A stretch of DNA of 64,000 nucleotides from Sinorhizobium kostiense. Lineage in GTDB: Bacteria > Pseudomonadota > Alphaproteobacteria > Rhizobiales > Rhizobiaceae. Within the stretch, counting starts at the first letter, position 1. Every line of letters begins with the position of its first letter. Below are positions 30,144-40,085 of the stretch, piece by piece. A program made the translations under genes and the position numbers. Where the stretch lies: assembly GCF_017874595.1 (NCBI RefSeq), contig NZ_JAGILA010000002.1, forward strand, positions 682,001 to 746,000. The letters run 5' to 3'. The notes under the pieces were generated by a model, which saw only the letters and a list, made by a program, of their open reading frames with translations, was not told the DNA's origin and ran no database searches.

Positions 30144-30875
30144 CTACTCCGCCGCATTCTCCTCGGTCGACTCTCCCACCGCGCGCCGGCCCTTGAAGCC
30201 CTTGGCGAGCAGGAACATCTCGACCGATTCGGCCCGGGACGAGGCCGGTTTCACATGCACGACCTGACGGAAATTCTGCTTGAGCATGCCGAGGAGGTCG
30301 CGCTCGGTGCCGCCCTGGAAGGTCTTTGCCAGGAAATGCCCGCCCTCGGCGAGCACGTCGACTGCGAAATGGGCGGCCACCTCGCAGAGGTGCATGGTGC
30401 GCAGATGGTCGGTCTGGCGATGGCCGGTGGTCGGCGCCGCCATGTCTGACATGACAATATCGGGCGCCCCGCCGATCGCCTCCTTCAGCTTTTCCGGCGC
30501 CTCAGGATCGAGAAAGTCCAGTTGCAGGAATCGGACGCCGGGGATCGGATCCATCTCGAGAAAATCGATCGCCGCGACGCGCGGATCAGCATCGGTGGAA
30601 TGCGTGACCTTGGCGGCGATCTGCGACCAGCTGCCCGGCGCCGCCCCGAGGTCGATGATGCGTTTGGCGCCGGCGAGAATCTTGTGCTTCTCGTCGATTT
30701 CCAGAAGTTTGAAGGCCGCCCGCGCCCGGTAGCCCTCGAGTTGCGCACGCTGCACATAGGGGTCGTTGATGTGGCGCTCCAGCCAGCGGCGCGAGGAAGC
30801 CTTGAGCTTACCCTTCTTCACCTTCTGGCCCAGCTTGCGGCCGCTGCGGTTGCTGCCGATCGGCGCTTTCGTCAT
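30144..30875 (-). CDS. rlmE: 23S rRNA 2'-O-methyltransferase (U2552)
   Basis: A 243-residue Rossmann-fold methyltransferase that methylates U2552 of 23S rRNA. The SAM motif [12 protein letters not shown], the catalytic-site [14 protein letters not shown] and [12 protein letters not shown] are all FtsJ/RlmE hallmarks. A lysine- and arginine-rich N-terminal extension ([19 protein letters not shown]) should bind rRNA. It overlaps the Ppx/GppA-like gene by four bases (ATGA), so the two are coupled. Confidence 0.95.
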   Translation of the reverse strand: MTKAPIGSNRSGRKLGQKVKKGKLKASSRRWLERHINDPYVQRAQLEGYRARAAFKLLEIDEKHKILAGAKRIIDLGAAPGSWSQIAAKVTHSTDADPRVAAIDFLEMDPIPGVRFLQLDFLDPEAPEKLKEAIGGAPDIVMSDMAAPTTGHRQTDHLRTMHLCEVAAHFAVDVLAEGGHFLAKTFQGGTERDLLGMLKQNFRQVVHVKPASSRAESVEMFLLAKGFKGRRAVGESTEENAAE

Positions 30876-32467
30876 GCCTGATTTCCCTCGTGCACCCTTT
30901 CCCTGCTCCGCTCCTCGCCGGAAGTGAACGGACGCTGGAAGCGGCGCGGACGCTGACGCCGCCAGGCCCCGTCATCGGCCATCATGTCGGTCAGCAGCCC
31001 CTCGCGCAGACCACGGTCTGCAACCCGCATGCGCGTCGAGGGCCAGCGCCGGCGGATCGCCTCCAGGATCGCGCAGCCGGCCAGCACCAGATCCGCCCGG
31101 TCCGGCCCGATGCAGGGATTGGCGGCACGCGCGGCGAAATCCCAGGAGAGGAGCCGTGCCTGCATCGCCGAGACCTCCTCATCCGAGAGCCACAGCCCAT
31201 CGACGCGACGGCGATCGTAGCGTGGCAGGTCGAGATGGACGCCGGCGAGCGTCGTCACGGTTCCGGACGTGCCGATCAGATGGAAGCCGCTGCCGGAGGT
31301 GCCGCTCGCGAGAATGTCGACCGACGGGCTTTCGAAGGCCGCGAGCATGGTCTCCACCTCGCGCACCATCAGCTCGAAACTTTGCGGCGTCACATGCTCG
31401 CCGCCGTGGCGCTCAGACAAGGTGACGACGCCGACGGGCAGCGATGTCCAATGGGTGATATGATTGGCAAGCCGGCTCGAGCGGTTCTCACCGATGCGGA
31501 TCACGGCGATTTCGGACGAGCCGCCGCCGATATCGAAGAGCACGACGGACTTCGTCTCCCGATCGACCAGCGACGAGCAGCCGGAGACGGCAAGCCGGGC
31601 TTCCGTCTCGCGGTTGATGATTTCGAGCTCCAGTCCGGTCTCCTCGGCGACGCGCTTCAGGAAGTTTTCTCCATTGGCCGCCGAGCGCGCCGCCTCGGTC
31701 GCGATCAGCCGCCGCCTACGAATCGAGCGGGCATCGAGCTTTGCGGCGCAGATCTTCAGCGCCTCGACGGAGCGCTCCATCGCGTCGTCGGAGAGCCGGC
31801 CGCTGGCGCCGAGCCCCTCGCCGAGCCGGACGATTCGGGAGAAGGCGTCGACGACGCGGAACTGGCCCGGCCGGGTCGGCTGCGCAACAAGCAGGCGGCA
31901 ATTGTTGGTGCCGAGATCGAGCGCGGCATATAGCGGCGCCTGCAGGCCGCTGGGCGCGACATAGGGTGCACGCAGCCTCTCCGAGCGCGCCGATTGCTGA
32001 GGCGATGCGGCAGTTTCGGCCGGGCGCGACCTTGGCGATTCGCTGGAGCGATCGGCGGTCGCCGGCTTGCCGCCGGAAGCCAACGGCCGACCCTGAAGGC
32101 CGCGCTGACGACGCGCCTTCTTGCCGTGCTTGTGGCCCTTCCTGTCACTGATTGCCGGATCGGAATGCGTGGCGGTTCCGCCGGAACCGACGGGCGCAGC
32201 CTGGCCCTGCGGCCTTGCCGCCTTGGAACGTCGGCGCCTCTTGCGCTTGCGCGCCGGCTCCGCCTCATCCAGCGCTGCGGGACGCCCTGCTTCTCCGGAA
32301 ATCCCGGATCGGCTGGCAATTGCAGACGGCAAACCGGATGGCTTGCGCCGCCTCCGTTTACCCTTGCCGCCGCGCGGCGCGTGCTTCTGCGCCCCGCCAC
32401 GATCTGCTGCCGACGCCCCGGATTCAGACGGCTTTTCGCCGTGATCGGGGTCTTTCACTTGTCTCAA
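30872..32467 (-). CDS. Ppx/GppA phosphatase with long basic N-terminal tail
   Basis: A 531-residue protein of the exopolyphosphatase/pppGpp-phosphatase family. The ASKHA-fold motifs are [11 protein letters not shown] (183-193), [10 protein letters not shown] and [11 protein letters not shown]. The first about 170 residues are a disordered, basic tail with clusters KGKRRRRK (35-42) and [10 protein letters not shown] (73-82); this tail is unusual for E. coli Ppx or GppA, although related rhizobial proteins may share it. It could bind polyphosphate or RNA (inference). The real start may lie downstream of 32467. It heads an operon with rlmE and a VOC protein. Confidence 0.85.
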   Translation of the reverse strand: MRQVKDPDHGEKPSESGASAADRGGAQKHAPRGGKGKRRRRKPSGLPSAIASRSGISGEAGRPAALDEAEPARKRKRRRRSKAARPQGQAAPVGSGGTATHSDPAISDRKGHKHGKKARRQRGLQGRPLASGGKPATADRSSESPRSRPAETAASPQQSARSERLRAPYVAPSGLQAPLYAALDLGTNNCRLLVAQPTRPGQFRVVDAFSRIVRLGEGLGASGRLSDDAMERSVEALKICAAKLDARSIRRRRLIATEAARSAANGENFLKRVAEETGLELEIINRETEARLAVSGCSSLVDRETKSVVLFDIGGGSSEIAVIRIGENRSSRLANHITHWTSLPVGVVTLSERHGGEHVTPQSFELMVREVETMLAAFESPSVDILASGTSGSGFHLIGTSGTVTTLAGVHLDLPRYDRRRVDGLWLSDEEVSAMQARLLSWDFAARAANPCIGPDRADLVLAGCAILEAIRRRWPSTRMRVADRGLREGLLTDMMADDGAWRRQRPRRFQRPFTSGEERSRERVHEGNQA

Positions 32468-32702
32468 CCATGGCGCCGCGCGAAGCCTTCCGGCCGCTCA
32501 AGGCGCTCTCTCGATTTTGCGTTGGCGCGACTGTACCAGCGCCTCCCACTTTCGCCAAATTGTTTTTGAGGCGACGGAGGTGATCCGCACGGTAGGCACT
32601 TGTCACTGCGCCCGCCTCACAAAAACAATCTCCGCCGGTCGGGCCGCCGCAACGGAGAACGAGCCGATCACGAACCGGCCGCATTTTTTTGCCAAAAGGT
32701 AT

Positions 32703-32730
32703 TTGCATCCGCCGTGCTTTTGTTTATAAG
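32703..32730 (+). promoter_or_regulatory. Promoter of tRNA-Gln
   Basis: TTGCAT (32703-32708) and TATAAG (32725-32730) are spaced by 16 bases and resemble sigma-70 -35 and -10 boxes, 44 bases upstream of the mature tRNA. The 306 bases between the Ppx/GppA gene and the tRNA otherwise hold no gene I can support. Confidence 0.5.
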
Positions 32731-32773
32731 CCCGCCACACCGACGCGGGCGCCCACGCCTCGCCAGCGAACCT

Positions 32774-32847
32774 TGGGGAATAGGTTAACGGTAGACCAGC
32801 GGACTCTGACTCCGTTAGTCCTGGTTCGAATCCAGGTTCCCCAGCCA
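32774..32847 (+). tRNA. tRNA-Gln (anticodon CTG)
   Basis: A complete cloverleaf with the 7-bp acceptor stem TGGGGAA/TTCCCCA, anticodon stem CGGA/TCCG with loop CTCTGAC (anticodon CTG), and T-arm CTGG-TTCGAAT-CCAG. The discriminator G and CCA end are encoded (32844-32847). A decayed integrase starts 158 bases downstream, so this is a likely insertion site for a genomic island. Confidence 0.95.
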
Positions 32848-33005
32848 ATTCTCGCTAAATCCCCTCAATTCCTTGATTTTCCAGTCGTGCCGGATCCCGT
32901 TTTGGCGTCATTGGCGACCTGATGCCCAGAACTGTAGCCCATAGGTGATGCCCACGCGAAACTTGCGCGGCGGCCTCGCCGGTGGCAGGCAAGGGCAACA
33001 TACCC

Positions 33006-33853
33006 ATGGCAGTGCGCCACGACGTCGAGAATCTCATTCGCCGCGGCAACATCTTCTACTGGCGGGCACGCGTCCCCATCTCGTTTGCGCGGTGCCGACC
33101 GTGCAGTCGGCTTTCACTCAGCCTTCACTGTTCCGACCATAAGAGGCGCAGGTGATCGGTCGCAAGCTCAACATGCTGATGGCCGAGCTGAAGATGAAAT
33201 CAAAGGAACCGATGTCCAAGCAGCAGCTCCAGAAACTCTGCGAACACGAGCGCGACGTCATGCTCTTGCATCTCGAAGACGTCGCGCTCGCGGCTAGGCG
33301 GTATGGTCGACCTGCTGCCATCGAGGAGCTGGAACTCGACCTGGAGAATGGTTGGGCCTACAAGCTGCTCGCCACGTTCGGCATCCGCCAACATCTGAGG
33401 CTGAAGGAAGGCTGCAGCGGGCATCGGTACCTGGTGGCAAACGGGATCCCCGCCTCGCATATCCCGGCAATCAAGTCGAACTACATCGAACTTTTTGACG
33501 AGGCAAACAGCAGAGCCTTCCAGGACGGGATCCGGATGCTGATGGATCAGTTCGGAATCGCTCAGCACCCGCTCAATCACGAGAAGGCCATGAAGGCCTA
33601 TTTCGAAGGACGGGCATGCCCGTCATTCGATGGATCGGCGAACAAATGGCTTCACCAGCGCCTTGGGATCGAAAGCTCTCGTCGCCCATGCCCGCCAGCC
33701 CCACTTGGCCATTGGCCGCGTGGGGAGATGGACGAGGCCTACGTCTCGCCGTCACCGTTCAGGAAGCGCCAAGCTCGCTTAATTTGGGTCAAATATCCCA
33801 TGGAGACTACTCATGGAATGACCTGTCACATCGCGCCCTCTCAGGCTTTGTGA
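33006..33853 (+). pseudogene. Decayed site-specific integrase (N-terminal part)
   Basis: The reading from 33006 (MAVRHDVENLIRRGNIFYWR) matches the N-terminus of rhizobial tyrosine-recombinase/integrase proteins. It runs into a stop near 33153. The next part continues in another frame from about 33146 (RAQ-VIGRKLNMLMAELKMK), consistent with loss of one G after the codons for LHCSDHK. The second frame ends at 33853 without any catalytic domain (no R...HxxR...Y pattern), so the gene is truncated as well as frameshifted. Its position next to tRNA-Gln fits an island integrase that has decayed. Confidence 0.7.
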
Positions 33854-34308
33854 AGAGGGCTCAAGAAAGCCGATTGCGCTATCCCGAAGGTTTCCTTGAG
33901 CGCCTTGAGGCTCGACTACGGTGATTGTTGGATCGGCGCCTGCTTTCTCAATAGCGCTTTATGGACACGACATGAGCAGCGACAACGACACCTCGGTGAT
34001 CTCGACTATAGGAACCCTCGAAGATTTGTGCCTGACCGTCCTGCAAATCACCCAGTAATTCCTTGCGGGCGAGTAAAGGTACTTTGTTACCAGCTCCTCC
34101 TTCATGCCGGAGAAACCACTTACCGTCTTCAAGAAACGTCGTTCCCATCACTTCATTCAAGAAATCTCTCCTTCCCATCTAGTCCCGGATATGGTGCCAA
34201 AAGATCGCGATACCGCTAAGCGGAAACAATTTCCGGTGGCATCAGCAGCTGTATGAGACCCTGCCGCCGCGCATACCATCTCATGGTCACGATGACAAAA
34301 AGGCTAAC
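33854..34308. other. Gene-poor, AT-richer stretch
   Basis: No gene is supported here. A 76-codon minus-strand reading (33948-34178, containing FLEDGKWFLRHEGG) and a short plus-strand reading (33972-34058) exist, but neither has a clear ribosome-binding site or a recognisable family. The lower GC compared with the flanking core genome fits acquired DNA. Confidence 0.4.
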
Positions 34309-34924
34309 ATGCCAGACACTGATATCGCAAACACAGCCGCTGCTTCGGAGCGTTTCTTCCGACTGTATGAACGCCACTGCGTTGAACCGAACGAAGACAC
34401 GTTGTTCTCCTTTTTGGAAGCGAGTCACAGCCTGAATGACCGTTTAAAAATTGGTGCTAACCAAGATTTTTTGATGTTGGCCAATTCGCAGCGCTGAAAT
34501 GCCTCAGGAACTATTTCCATCACCATCAGGAACTAAGACATCTTGTAAGTTTAGCACCCCTTGGCGACTATCCACTCGTAACGGACCTAATGTGGTTGTG
34601 CCTGGTACCGCGCACCTCCGTGGAGGCGGCGATTAGGAAACAATGCCTCGTCACAAAGACGCGACATGCCAGGAGTTTTTCCATTGGTACGGGCCAGTGG
34701 TTGACATCAATCCTTGTATTTTCAACTTGGTCGTTTTGGCCTACGAACGCTTGATGGACGCCGGCATTCCACTGAGCGGCTCATCAATCGAACAATTCCG
34801 TGCGAGCTATGATCATGAGGAACGAAACCGGATTCCGCACTTTATCGATGGGCGTATATCCACGTCGGCAGGAAATGTTGACGAGCTAGTGTTGGCGATC
34901 GTTAGTATGCCGAGGTTCTCGTAG
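34309..34924 (+). pseudogene. Unknown gene with two homopolymer frameshifts
   Basis: Three consecutive plus-strand readings fit one protein of about 205 residues. The first (MPDTDIANTAAASERFF) breaks at a run of six Ts (34467-34472). The second (DVGQFAALKCLRNYFHHHQ...VEAAIRK) breaks at AAA (34638-34640). The third (MPRHKDATCQEFFHWYGPV) runs to 34924. Adding one base at each run restores a single frame. I do not recognise the family. It lies 102 bases upstream of the GHKL-DUF3883 gene on the same strand and could be its partner, or a decayed remnant. Confidence 0.5.
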
Positions 34925-35026
34925 TTTGAACCTCGTCGCTTTCGTTTTTTATTGAATATTGCTTTGCCCATAGTCACCAACTACGTTCGATCAACGCATG
35001 GGGAATGGTGGGCACGGGGTTAAGTC

Positions 35027-38000
35027 GTGGCGGACAGGAGGGAAGATCCGGCGAGTTCGGCGTCGGCGATCGCGAGTGCCAAGGCTTCTCGGCCGGTGAG
35101 AAAAGCAAGGGCTACATCTTCGCCGGATGTCGTGATTGACGAACCCGACTATGTGCCGCCCGATTATGGTGCCAGCCGGCGCACGCGCATTGGTTCGAGT
35201 GTCATCGAACAATTCGTGGCCGGCCACGATGCCGGCGACGTACTACGCGAGCTCGTTCAAAACGAGTATGACGGCGGTGGTGACAAGCTCACGCTGACGT
35301 TCGGGAGCAAATCGGTCGAGGTGATCGGTTCTGGTCGCAATATCGAGCGCAGCGGCTGGGAGCGGCTCTCGGTGATCGTCGGGACCGGCAATGTCATGGG
35401 CACTCGGGGCGCAGAAGTCGTCGCGCCGAAGGAGAATGGAATAGGCTCAAAGAATTTCGGGCTGCGGTCGCTCTTCCGCTTCGGGGATGAAATCCACGTC
35501 CGATCTTCCGGGCAGGTAGCCCTCCTCGATCTTCAGACGCAGGAGACCGGTCGCGCCCCCGATCCGGAATCTCGGGGCGTGAAGGGCGTCCGCCTGTTCG
35601 TGCCCTATCGGACGCGATCGACCGAAACCCTGGAAGCGTTCACTGTTGAGCGAGAGGCGCATGCGCTGGAGCTGATGGCGACGAGCATGCCCGATACACT
35701 GCTCAAGCTGGCGCATAGCGGGAAGAAGTCAGGCCTTCGCGAGGTCAACGTTCGTTCGATTCGAACCGGGCGCGTCCTGCGCTGGCGACAAGAGGCGTCA
35801 CCAGATCGCTGTCGTACGTCCGGCATATCGATGATCTCCCGGCGCGGCCGGATGAGTGATGGCGACGCGCGCGTCATCTCTTTCCAGGAAGAGGAGTTCT
35901 CGCGAACCGTCGAATTGCCGGCGGAATATGCGGCTCGGCGGTTCCCATCGTACTACAGGGCCGCCGGCGGCAGGGTGAAGATCGCGGTCTCGGTGCCGAT
36001 CGCGCGACGCAAGATCGATATCGGCCATAACGGCCACTTCTACTATCCATTGAAGGCTCCGGCCTCGCGAACCGGTTGCCCGGTGAGCGTGAGCGCTCCG
36101 TTCGACCTCAACCAAGATCGCAGCGCCCTCAACGACCTCCAGTGGAACGACTGGCTAATCGATCAGGCGGTCGAACTGGTGATGGACCTGCTCGTTTCCG
36201 ACTGGTTCGTGCGATATGGCGCCGATGCCTTCACAATGCTTGCGGGTGCCGGCGCCGCCACGCCCGATCGATTCGCAACGACGTTGGCGGAACGGCTCAG
36301 AGAGGATGCGTGCTGGCCAACGCGCGCAAGGGGCGACAAGCGATTTGCCAAAGCGGGTGCGATCGTGCTGCCAAGCGACGACCTATATGCCGGCTTCCTC
36401 GGCGACACGCGCTATCTCGATCCCGCGTTCAGCGCCGACGAGAATCTGCGCAAGCTTGCGGAAAAATGCGGGGCGAAGCCGTTTACCGTCGCATCCCTCG
36501 TTCGGCTGCGCTGCGCGGGTGAAAATGAGAAGAGCCTGAAAACCACGATCGAAGGGGCGGCGAACTCTCATTTCACCAACTATGACGAGTCGACGCGCGA
36601 GCTGGACATGCAAAAGCGCCAAGCATCGGCGCTTTCGGCATTCCCGCGACGGCTCTCAAAGCAGATGCGGTTCGATCTCGGCAACACGGCCTCGACGCTC
36701 AGCGCAACAGGCAACCTGAGACCGGCCGTTGAGCTGATGATCGTCGACCCGGACCTCTGGGCTGATTGCCCAGAACCCGAGGCGAACCGACTTCACCCCG
36801 ACCTTGTGCCGTTCAAGGCGATTTCCGGCCACTGCCGCGTCTTCGACGAAGAGCAATGGCTGATCGACGCTTCCAAGCGCGCCGCGGAAGCGGCGCCGGA
36901 CGACCGGGAGCGCGAAACGCTCTACCGAAAGCTGCTCGCACGTGAGGCGCCGATCAGCCGAGCTGCTCTGTCGGCATTGCGCAGCAATCCCGTGGTGAAG
37001 AACCAGCGTGGCGACTGGGTCGCTCCGGTGGAGATGGTCAATCTCAAGAAGACGCTCGCCCGTTTCCTTGATCCCGCGATCGACGGACCGTCCAAGGAAT
37101 TGCTTGCAGCACCAAACCTGATGGCGCGCCTGCGGATTCGTGAAAACCTGAGCGGTGCCGATCTCGTTCGCTTCGCCGGCCTCGTCGAGGATCGGCCGGA
37201 GACTGCCGAGCGCTTCGAGAAGCTGCTCACCGAGAATCTCAAACTGCTGAGCACCGCGATCGTCGAAGAACTGCGCGAGATCGCCTGGCTTAGGACCAGG
37301 TCCGGACGACGCGCCGCACCCGAGACTCTCCACCTAGATACTGCGGCCAACCGGCTCTGCATCGATAACGATGACTTGATTGTCGCCGGCACGAATGAGC
37401 TTCTTCATCACAAGCTCAAGCTGAAGACCGCGCCGGACAGCGACACGCTGCTCGAGATCATCGAGGCGCATCGCGACCGGACCGAGCCGCTGCCGCGGCC
37501 GGACCTCGTTTATCCTGCCCTTGTAGCGGCGATCGGACGCGAACGACGCGCAAAGGCCGAGTTCGCGGACCAAAGCGTCTGCTGGGTACAGAACGACTAT
37601 TACGCCCCGTCGGATATCTTGGTCGGCCCGCGGATCCCCGCGCTGTTGGCCGAAGCAATCCCGGTCTTTCGACACGCCGACGATGTCGGACACGCCTATC
37701 AGGCCCTCGGCGCGCCGGCGTCGCCAACGGACGAGCATTGGACGCGATTCTTTGAATTCGTCGATAGCGAGTGGGACATCGAGGGACCGGTCGACCAGCG
37801 CCGACGTCGTGTACTGCTCAAAGCATATAATCTTCGCGGTCTACTGGGATTGCCGGCCGGCTTGGAGAATGTTAGCTGCTTGCTCGACGATCGTTCTCGC
37901 CTGTTCACGCTTGCCCAGCTCAGGGCGGGGCAGCTAGTCGAGCCCGACTTTGCAGCGCTCGAACAGGAATTGCGCGCGACCCATAGCAACATCGGCATCA

Positions 38001-39301
38001 TCGAGCGCTCAGAGCGTTCGCGGGTTTTCTTTACCGCCCTCGGGATTCGACCGCTATCGGCCATCGCCGGAACCGGCCAGCCCGAGCTTGGGTCACCCGG
38101 ACGACCGCATCTCTGGTACAAGCCAAAGCATAGCGAGCGCGTCCTTGCGATGTTGCATCGGCCGCAATTTGCCCGCGCGCTCTATGAGGTCGCATTCCGC
38201 AACCGCCACGGGCATGCGGGGTTCGTTCCGGCGAGCCACAGCGAGATCGCCGGGCGCTTGGCGACGATCACCGAGATTGGGTTCTTTCAGTCGATAGGAC
38301 GTCGCTACTCGGTCGGCGACGCCAGCGTGCTGATACCGGCGCAAGTTGCCGTCAGCGAGCAGCGTATCGAATTCGTGGCGCCAAAAACCAAGGGTGGCTT
38401 CCAGCTATTGCTGGCCGAGGCGCTCGCGGAAATCGCCGGCGCGACCAGCGTAGGAACGATGCGCAGTCTTGCCAATGCCTTCCCTCCATTGATCCTCGCA
38501 GGGACGCTCGAAGAGCTTACCGACTATCTCGATCGCATGGGGATCCCGCGCGGGCGGGAATGGGAACTCGAAGACGACGGTGATGGCGATTTCGAGGAGG
38601 AGGATGGTGACGACGACGCGGAGGAGATCGCGCTCCGCCAGGTCTTCGACAATCTGGACACCGATTGGGAGAAGAGCGCCTCCGAGCCGCCACCGGTCGA
38701 GCCCGCACCGCCTCCTCCCCCTAATCCCCCACCGCCACCTACGCCACCGCCTGCGTCGCCACCGTTCAAGCTTCCCGACATCAATGAAGTCGATCTGACG
38801 GTCGCGCCTTCAAAGGGAAGTCGGATCGAGCCGCAGCAATCGTCGGGCGGCGGCGGCAGCTCCGGCACGTGGCTACCGCCGACGCCGGCGGAGGTCGAGC
38901 GCGCCGGGTTGCTCGGCAGGCGCGGCGAGGAACTGATCTACAGGATGGAGCTGAAGAAGGTCCGCGAGTTCGGCTACGACGAGCCGGAGCGCTACGTCAT
39001 CTGGACCTCTTGCGACGAACCCGGTGCCGACCATGATATCCGCTCGATCGACGCGGAAGGGCGTCCGCGATGGCTCGAGGTCAAGGCCACCACTGGGACC
39101 GATGGCCGATTTGATTGGCCGCGTAAGGAATTCGAGAAGGCGTTCCGCGAGCGCGATCGTTACGAGCTGTGGCGGGTCTACCGCGTCGCCGATCAGGCGC
39201 CGATCGCGAAGTGCTTTCCAAATCCTGCGAAGTTGCTCGGGACTGGACAAATACTGCTTGAGCTGGGTTTGCTGCGCGCCAAGATTGAGGATGTCGGCTG
39301 A
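35027..39301 (+). CDS. GHKL (sacsin/HSP90-like) ATPase fused to DUF3883, putative defence protein
   Basis: A 1,424-residue cytoplasmic protein. After a disordered leader (1-55) comes an HSP90/sacsin-type ATP-binding domain with the N-box ELVQNEYD (75-82) and glycine loop NGIGSKNFG (137-145). A long middle region shows no motif I recognise. It ends in an acidic stretch (about 1180-1200) and a proline-rich linker (about 1221-1246). The C-terminal DUF3883 domain (about 1292-1405) keeps Asp1337, Glu1351 and Lys1353 (HDI ... EVK), a PD-(D/E)xK-like nuclease pattern. GHKL-DUF3883 proteins have been proposed as bacterial conflict systems, but this role is inferred. The start is a GTG at 35027; no earlier start is in frame. 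It lies in an island beside tRNA-Gln. Confidence 0.8.
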   Translation: MADRREDPASSASAIASAKASRPVRKARATSSPDVVIDEPDYVPPDYGASRRTRIGSSVIEQFVAGHDAGDVLRELVQNEYDGGGDKLTLTFGSKSVEVIGSGRNIERSGWERLSVIVGTGNVMGTRGAEVVAPKENGIGSKNFGLRSLFRFGDEIHVRSSGQVALLDLQTQETGRAPDPESRGVKGVRLFVPYRTRSTETLEAFTVEREAHALELMATSMPDTLLKLAHSGKKSGLREVNVRSIRTGRVLRWRQEASPDRCRTSGISMISRRGRMSDGDARVISFQEEEFSRTVELPAEYAARRFPSYYRAAGGRVKIAVSVPIARRKIDIGHNGHFYYPLKAPASRTGCPVSVSAPFDLNQDRSALNDLQWNDWLIDQAVELVMDLLVSDWFVRYGADAFTMLAGAGAATPDRFATTLAERLREDACWPTRARGDKRFAKAGAIVLPSDDLYAGFLGDTRYLDPAFSADENLRKLAEKCGAKPFTVASLVRLRCAGENEKSLKTTIEGAANSHFTNYDESTRELDMQKRQASALSAFPRRLSKQMRFDLGNTASTLSATGNLRPAVELMIVDPDLWADCPEPEANRLHPDLVPFKAISGHCRVFDEEQWLIDASKRAAEAAPDDRERETLYRKLLAREAPISRAALSALRSNPVVKNQRGDWVAPVEMVNLKKTLARFLDPAIDGPSKELLAAPNLMARLRIRENLSGADLVRFAGLVEDRPETAERFEKLLTENLKLLSTAIVEELREIAWLRTRSGRRAAPETLHLDTAANRLCIDNDDLIVAGTNELLHHKLKLKTAPDSDTLLEIIEAHRDRTEPLPRPDLVYPALVAAIGRERRAKAEFADQSVCWVQNDYYAPSDILVGPRIPALLAEAIPVFRHADDVGHAYQALGAPASPTDEHWTRFFEFVDSEWDIEGPVDQRRRRVLLKAYNLRGLLGLPAGLENVSCLLDDRSRLFTLAQLRAGQLVEPDFAALEQELRATHSNIGIIERSERSRVFFTALGIRPLSAIAGTGQPELGSPGRPHLWYKPKHSERVLAMLHRPQFARALYEVAFRNRHGHAGFVPASHSEIAGRLATITEIGFFQSIGRRYSVGDASVLIPAQVAVSEQRIEFVAPKTKGGFQLLLAEALAEIAGATSVGTMRSLANAFPPLILAGTLEELTDYLDRMGIPRGREWELEDDGDGDFEEEDGDDDAEEIALRQVFDNLDTDWEKSASEPPPVEPAPPPPPNPPPPPTPPPASPPFKLPDINEVDLTVAPSKGSRIEPQQSSGGGGSSGTWLPPTPAEVERAGLLGRRGEELIYRMELKKVREFGYDEPERYVIWTSCDEPGADHDIRSIDAEGRPRWLEVKATTGTDGRFDWPRKEFEKAFRERDRYELWRVYRVADQAPIAKCFPNPAKLLGTGQILLELGLLRAKIEDVG

Positions 39302-39351
39302 GCGCCAACATTATCCGGTCCGCGTCCCGCCTCTAAGAGGCGCAAAAACCG

Positions 39352-39726
39352 GTGCACTGGCGCGAGAATCCGCGGCGCATGCTGAGGCACCTGCTGCTGC
39401 AGCAGCGGTGCGACCAAGCGCGCCAGCCTTCACGATTCGAAAAGGGCGATCTTGCCGGCCTGAAGGCATTGATTAACCGCGCACGCTACTTGGCGTTCCG
39501 CTATGAGGTGGTGATTGTGCAGTCGGGCACCGGGCATGCGAATCTCACTCCGCAATTCCTAATCGTGCTGGGCGCCACCGAGCTACGGCTACTTTCAGGA
39601 AGTAGGCAATCGCGGTTGAGCGACCGAAATAGCGGAGCAAGGCTGCCAAGCGCTTTATGGCCGCCTCAACGCAAACTTGAGGTCCTAAAGCGGAAATTAT
39701 TGCCGCTCGCCCGCCCTGTTGACTGA
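39352..39726 (+). pseudogene. Possible C-terminal remnant of a large protein
   Basis: The reading contains LAGLKALINRARYLAFRYEV followed by VVIVQSGTG and LTPQFLIVLGATELRLL. A tail of this kind (IVQ-G ... TP ... LLGAT) reminds me of the ends of large ATPase or helicase proteins of genomic islands, but I cannot name the family. The downstream end runs straight into the left direct repeat at 39687, which probably truncated it. No ribosome-binding site is evident. Confidence 0.3.
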
Positions 39727-40085
39727 TAGCCAGGGCACAAAGGTGGCATCCACGGTCGCTCGCGATGGGAAAATATAGGGAGATCAAAGGCAATTTCGCT
39801 AACCCTCTGAAATCATGTGAGAATCCGAGGTCCCCAGGCAGGCACAATTTACGCCTGTACCGCCTCATTCTGATCCTATGATCGCCTCCAGAAATCCTGT
39901 AGGTTTTACAGCTACATGCCACCTTTTCCGCGCCGGCAGCCGCAGCTTCGCGCCACTCCGATTTTGCAATCTACGATCGCACAAAAATCGGCTGGGGACC
40001 CAATATGTCAGAGGTAAATCCTTCCGCTTTGCGCGCCAAGAGCTATCATCCGCAGGCCGGTCGGCGCAGGCCCGTTTCGACCCTA
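39687..40085. repeat. Left copy of about 400-bp diverged direct repeat
   Basis: This block is repeated in the same orientation at 57205-57607. Shared stretches include aagcggaaattattgccgct, cgcccgccctgttgactga, aaatcatgtgagaatcc, and ggctggggaccca. Both copies keep GGTCCCCAG and, further on, CTGGGGACC, and the hairpin CAGGC-N9-GCCTG. No protein is evident in either. The copies bracket the catabolic block. Confidence 0.85.

Noticed and set aside
33948..34178. Minus-strand 76-codon gene
   Set aside because: No clear ribosome-binding site, no recognised family and it lies in a decayed region; left as an unassigned stretch.
34309..39301. Assigning the GHKL-DUF3883 locus to a named defence system such as DISARM or BREX
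   Set aside because: None of the other components (methylase, helicase, protease or phosphatase genes) is present, so only a putative conflict role is claimed.
39545..39922. Minus-strand 125-codon reading across the left repeat
   Set aside because: The matching reading is not kept in the right copy of the repeat, so the repeat is unlikely to code for a protein here.
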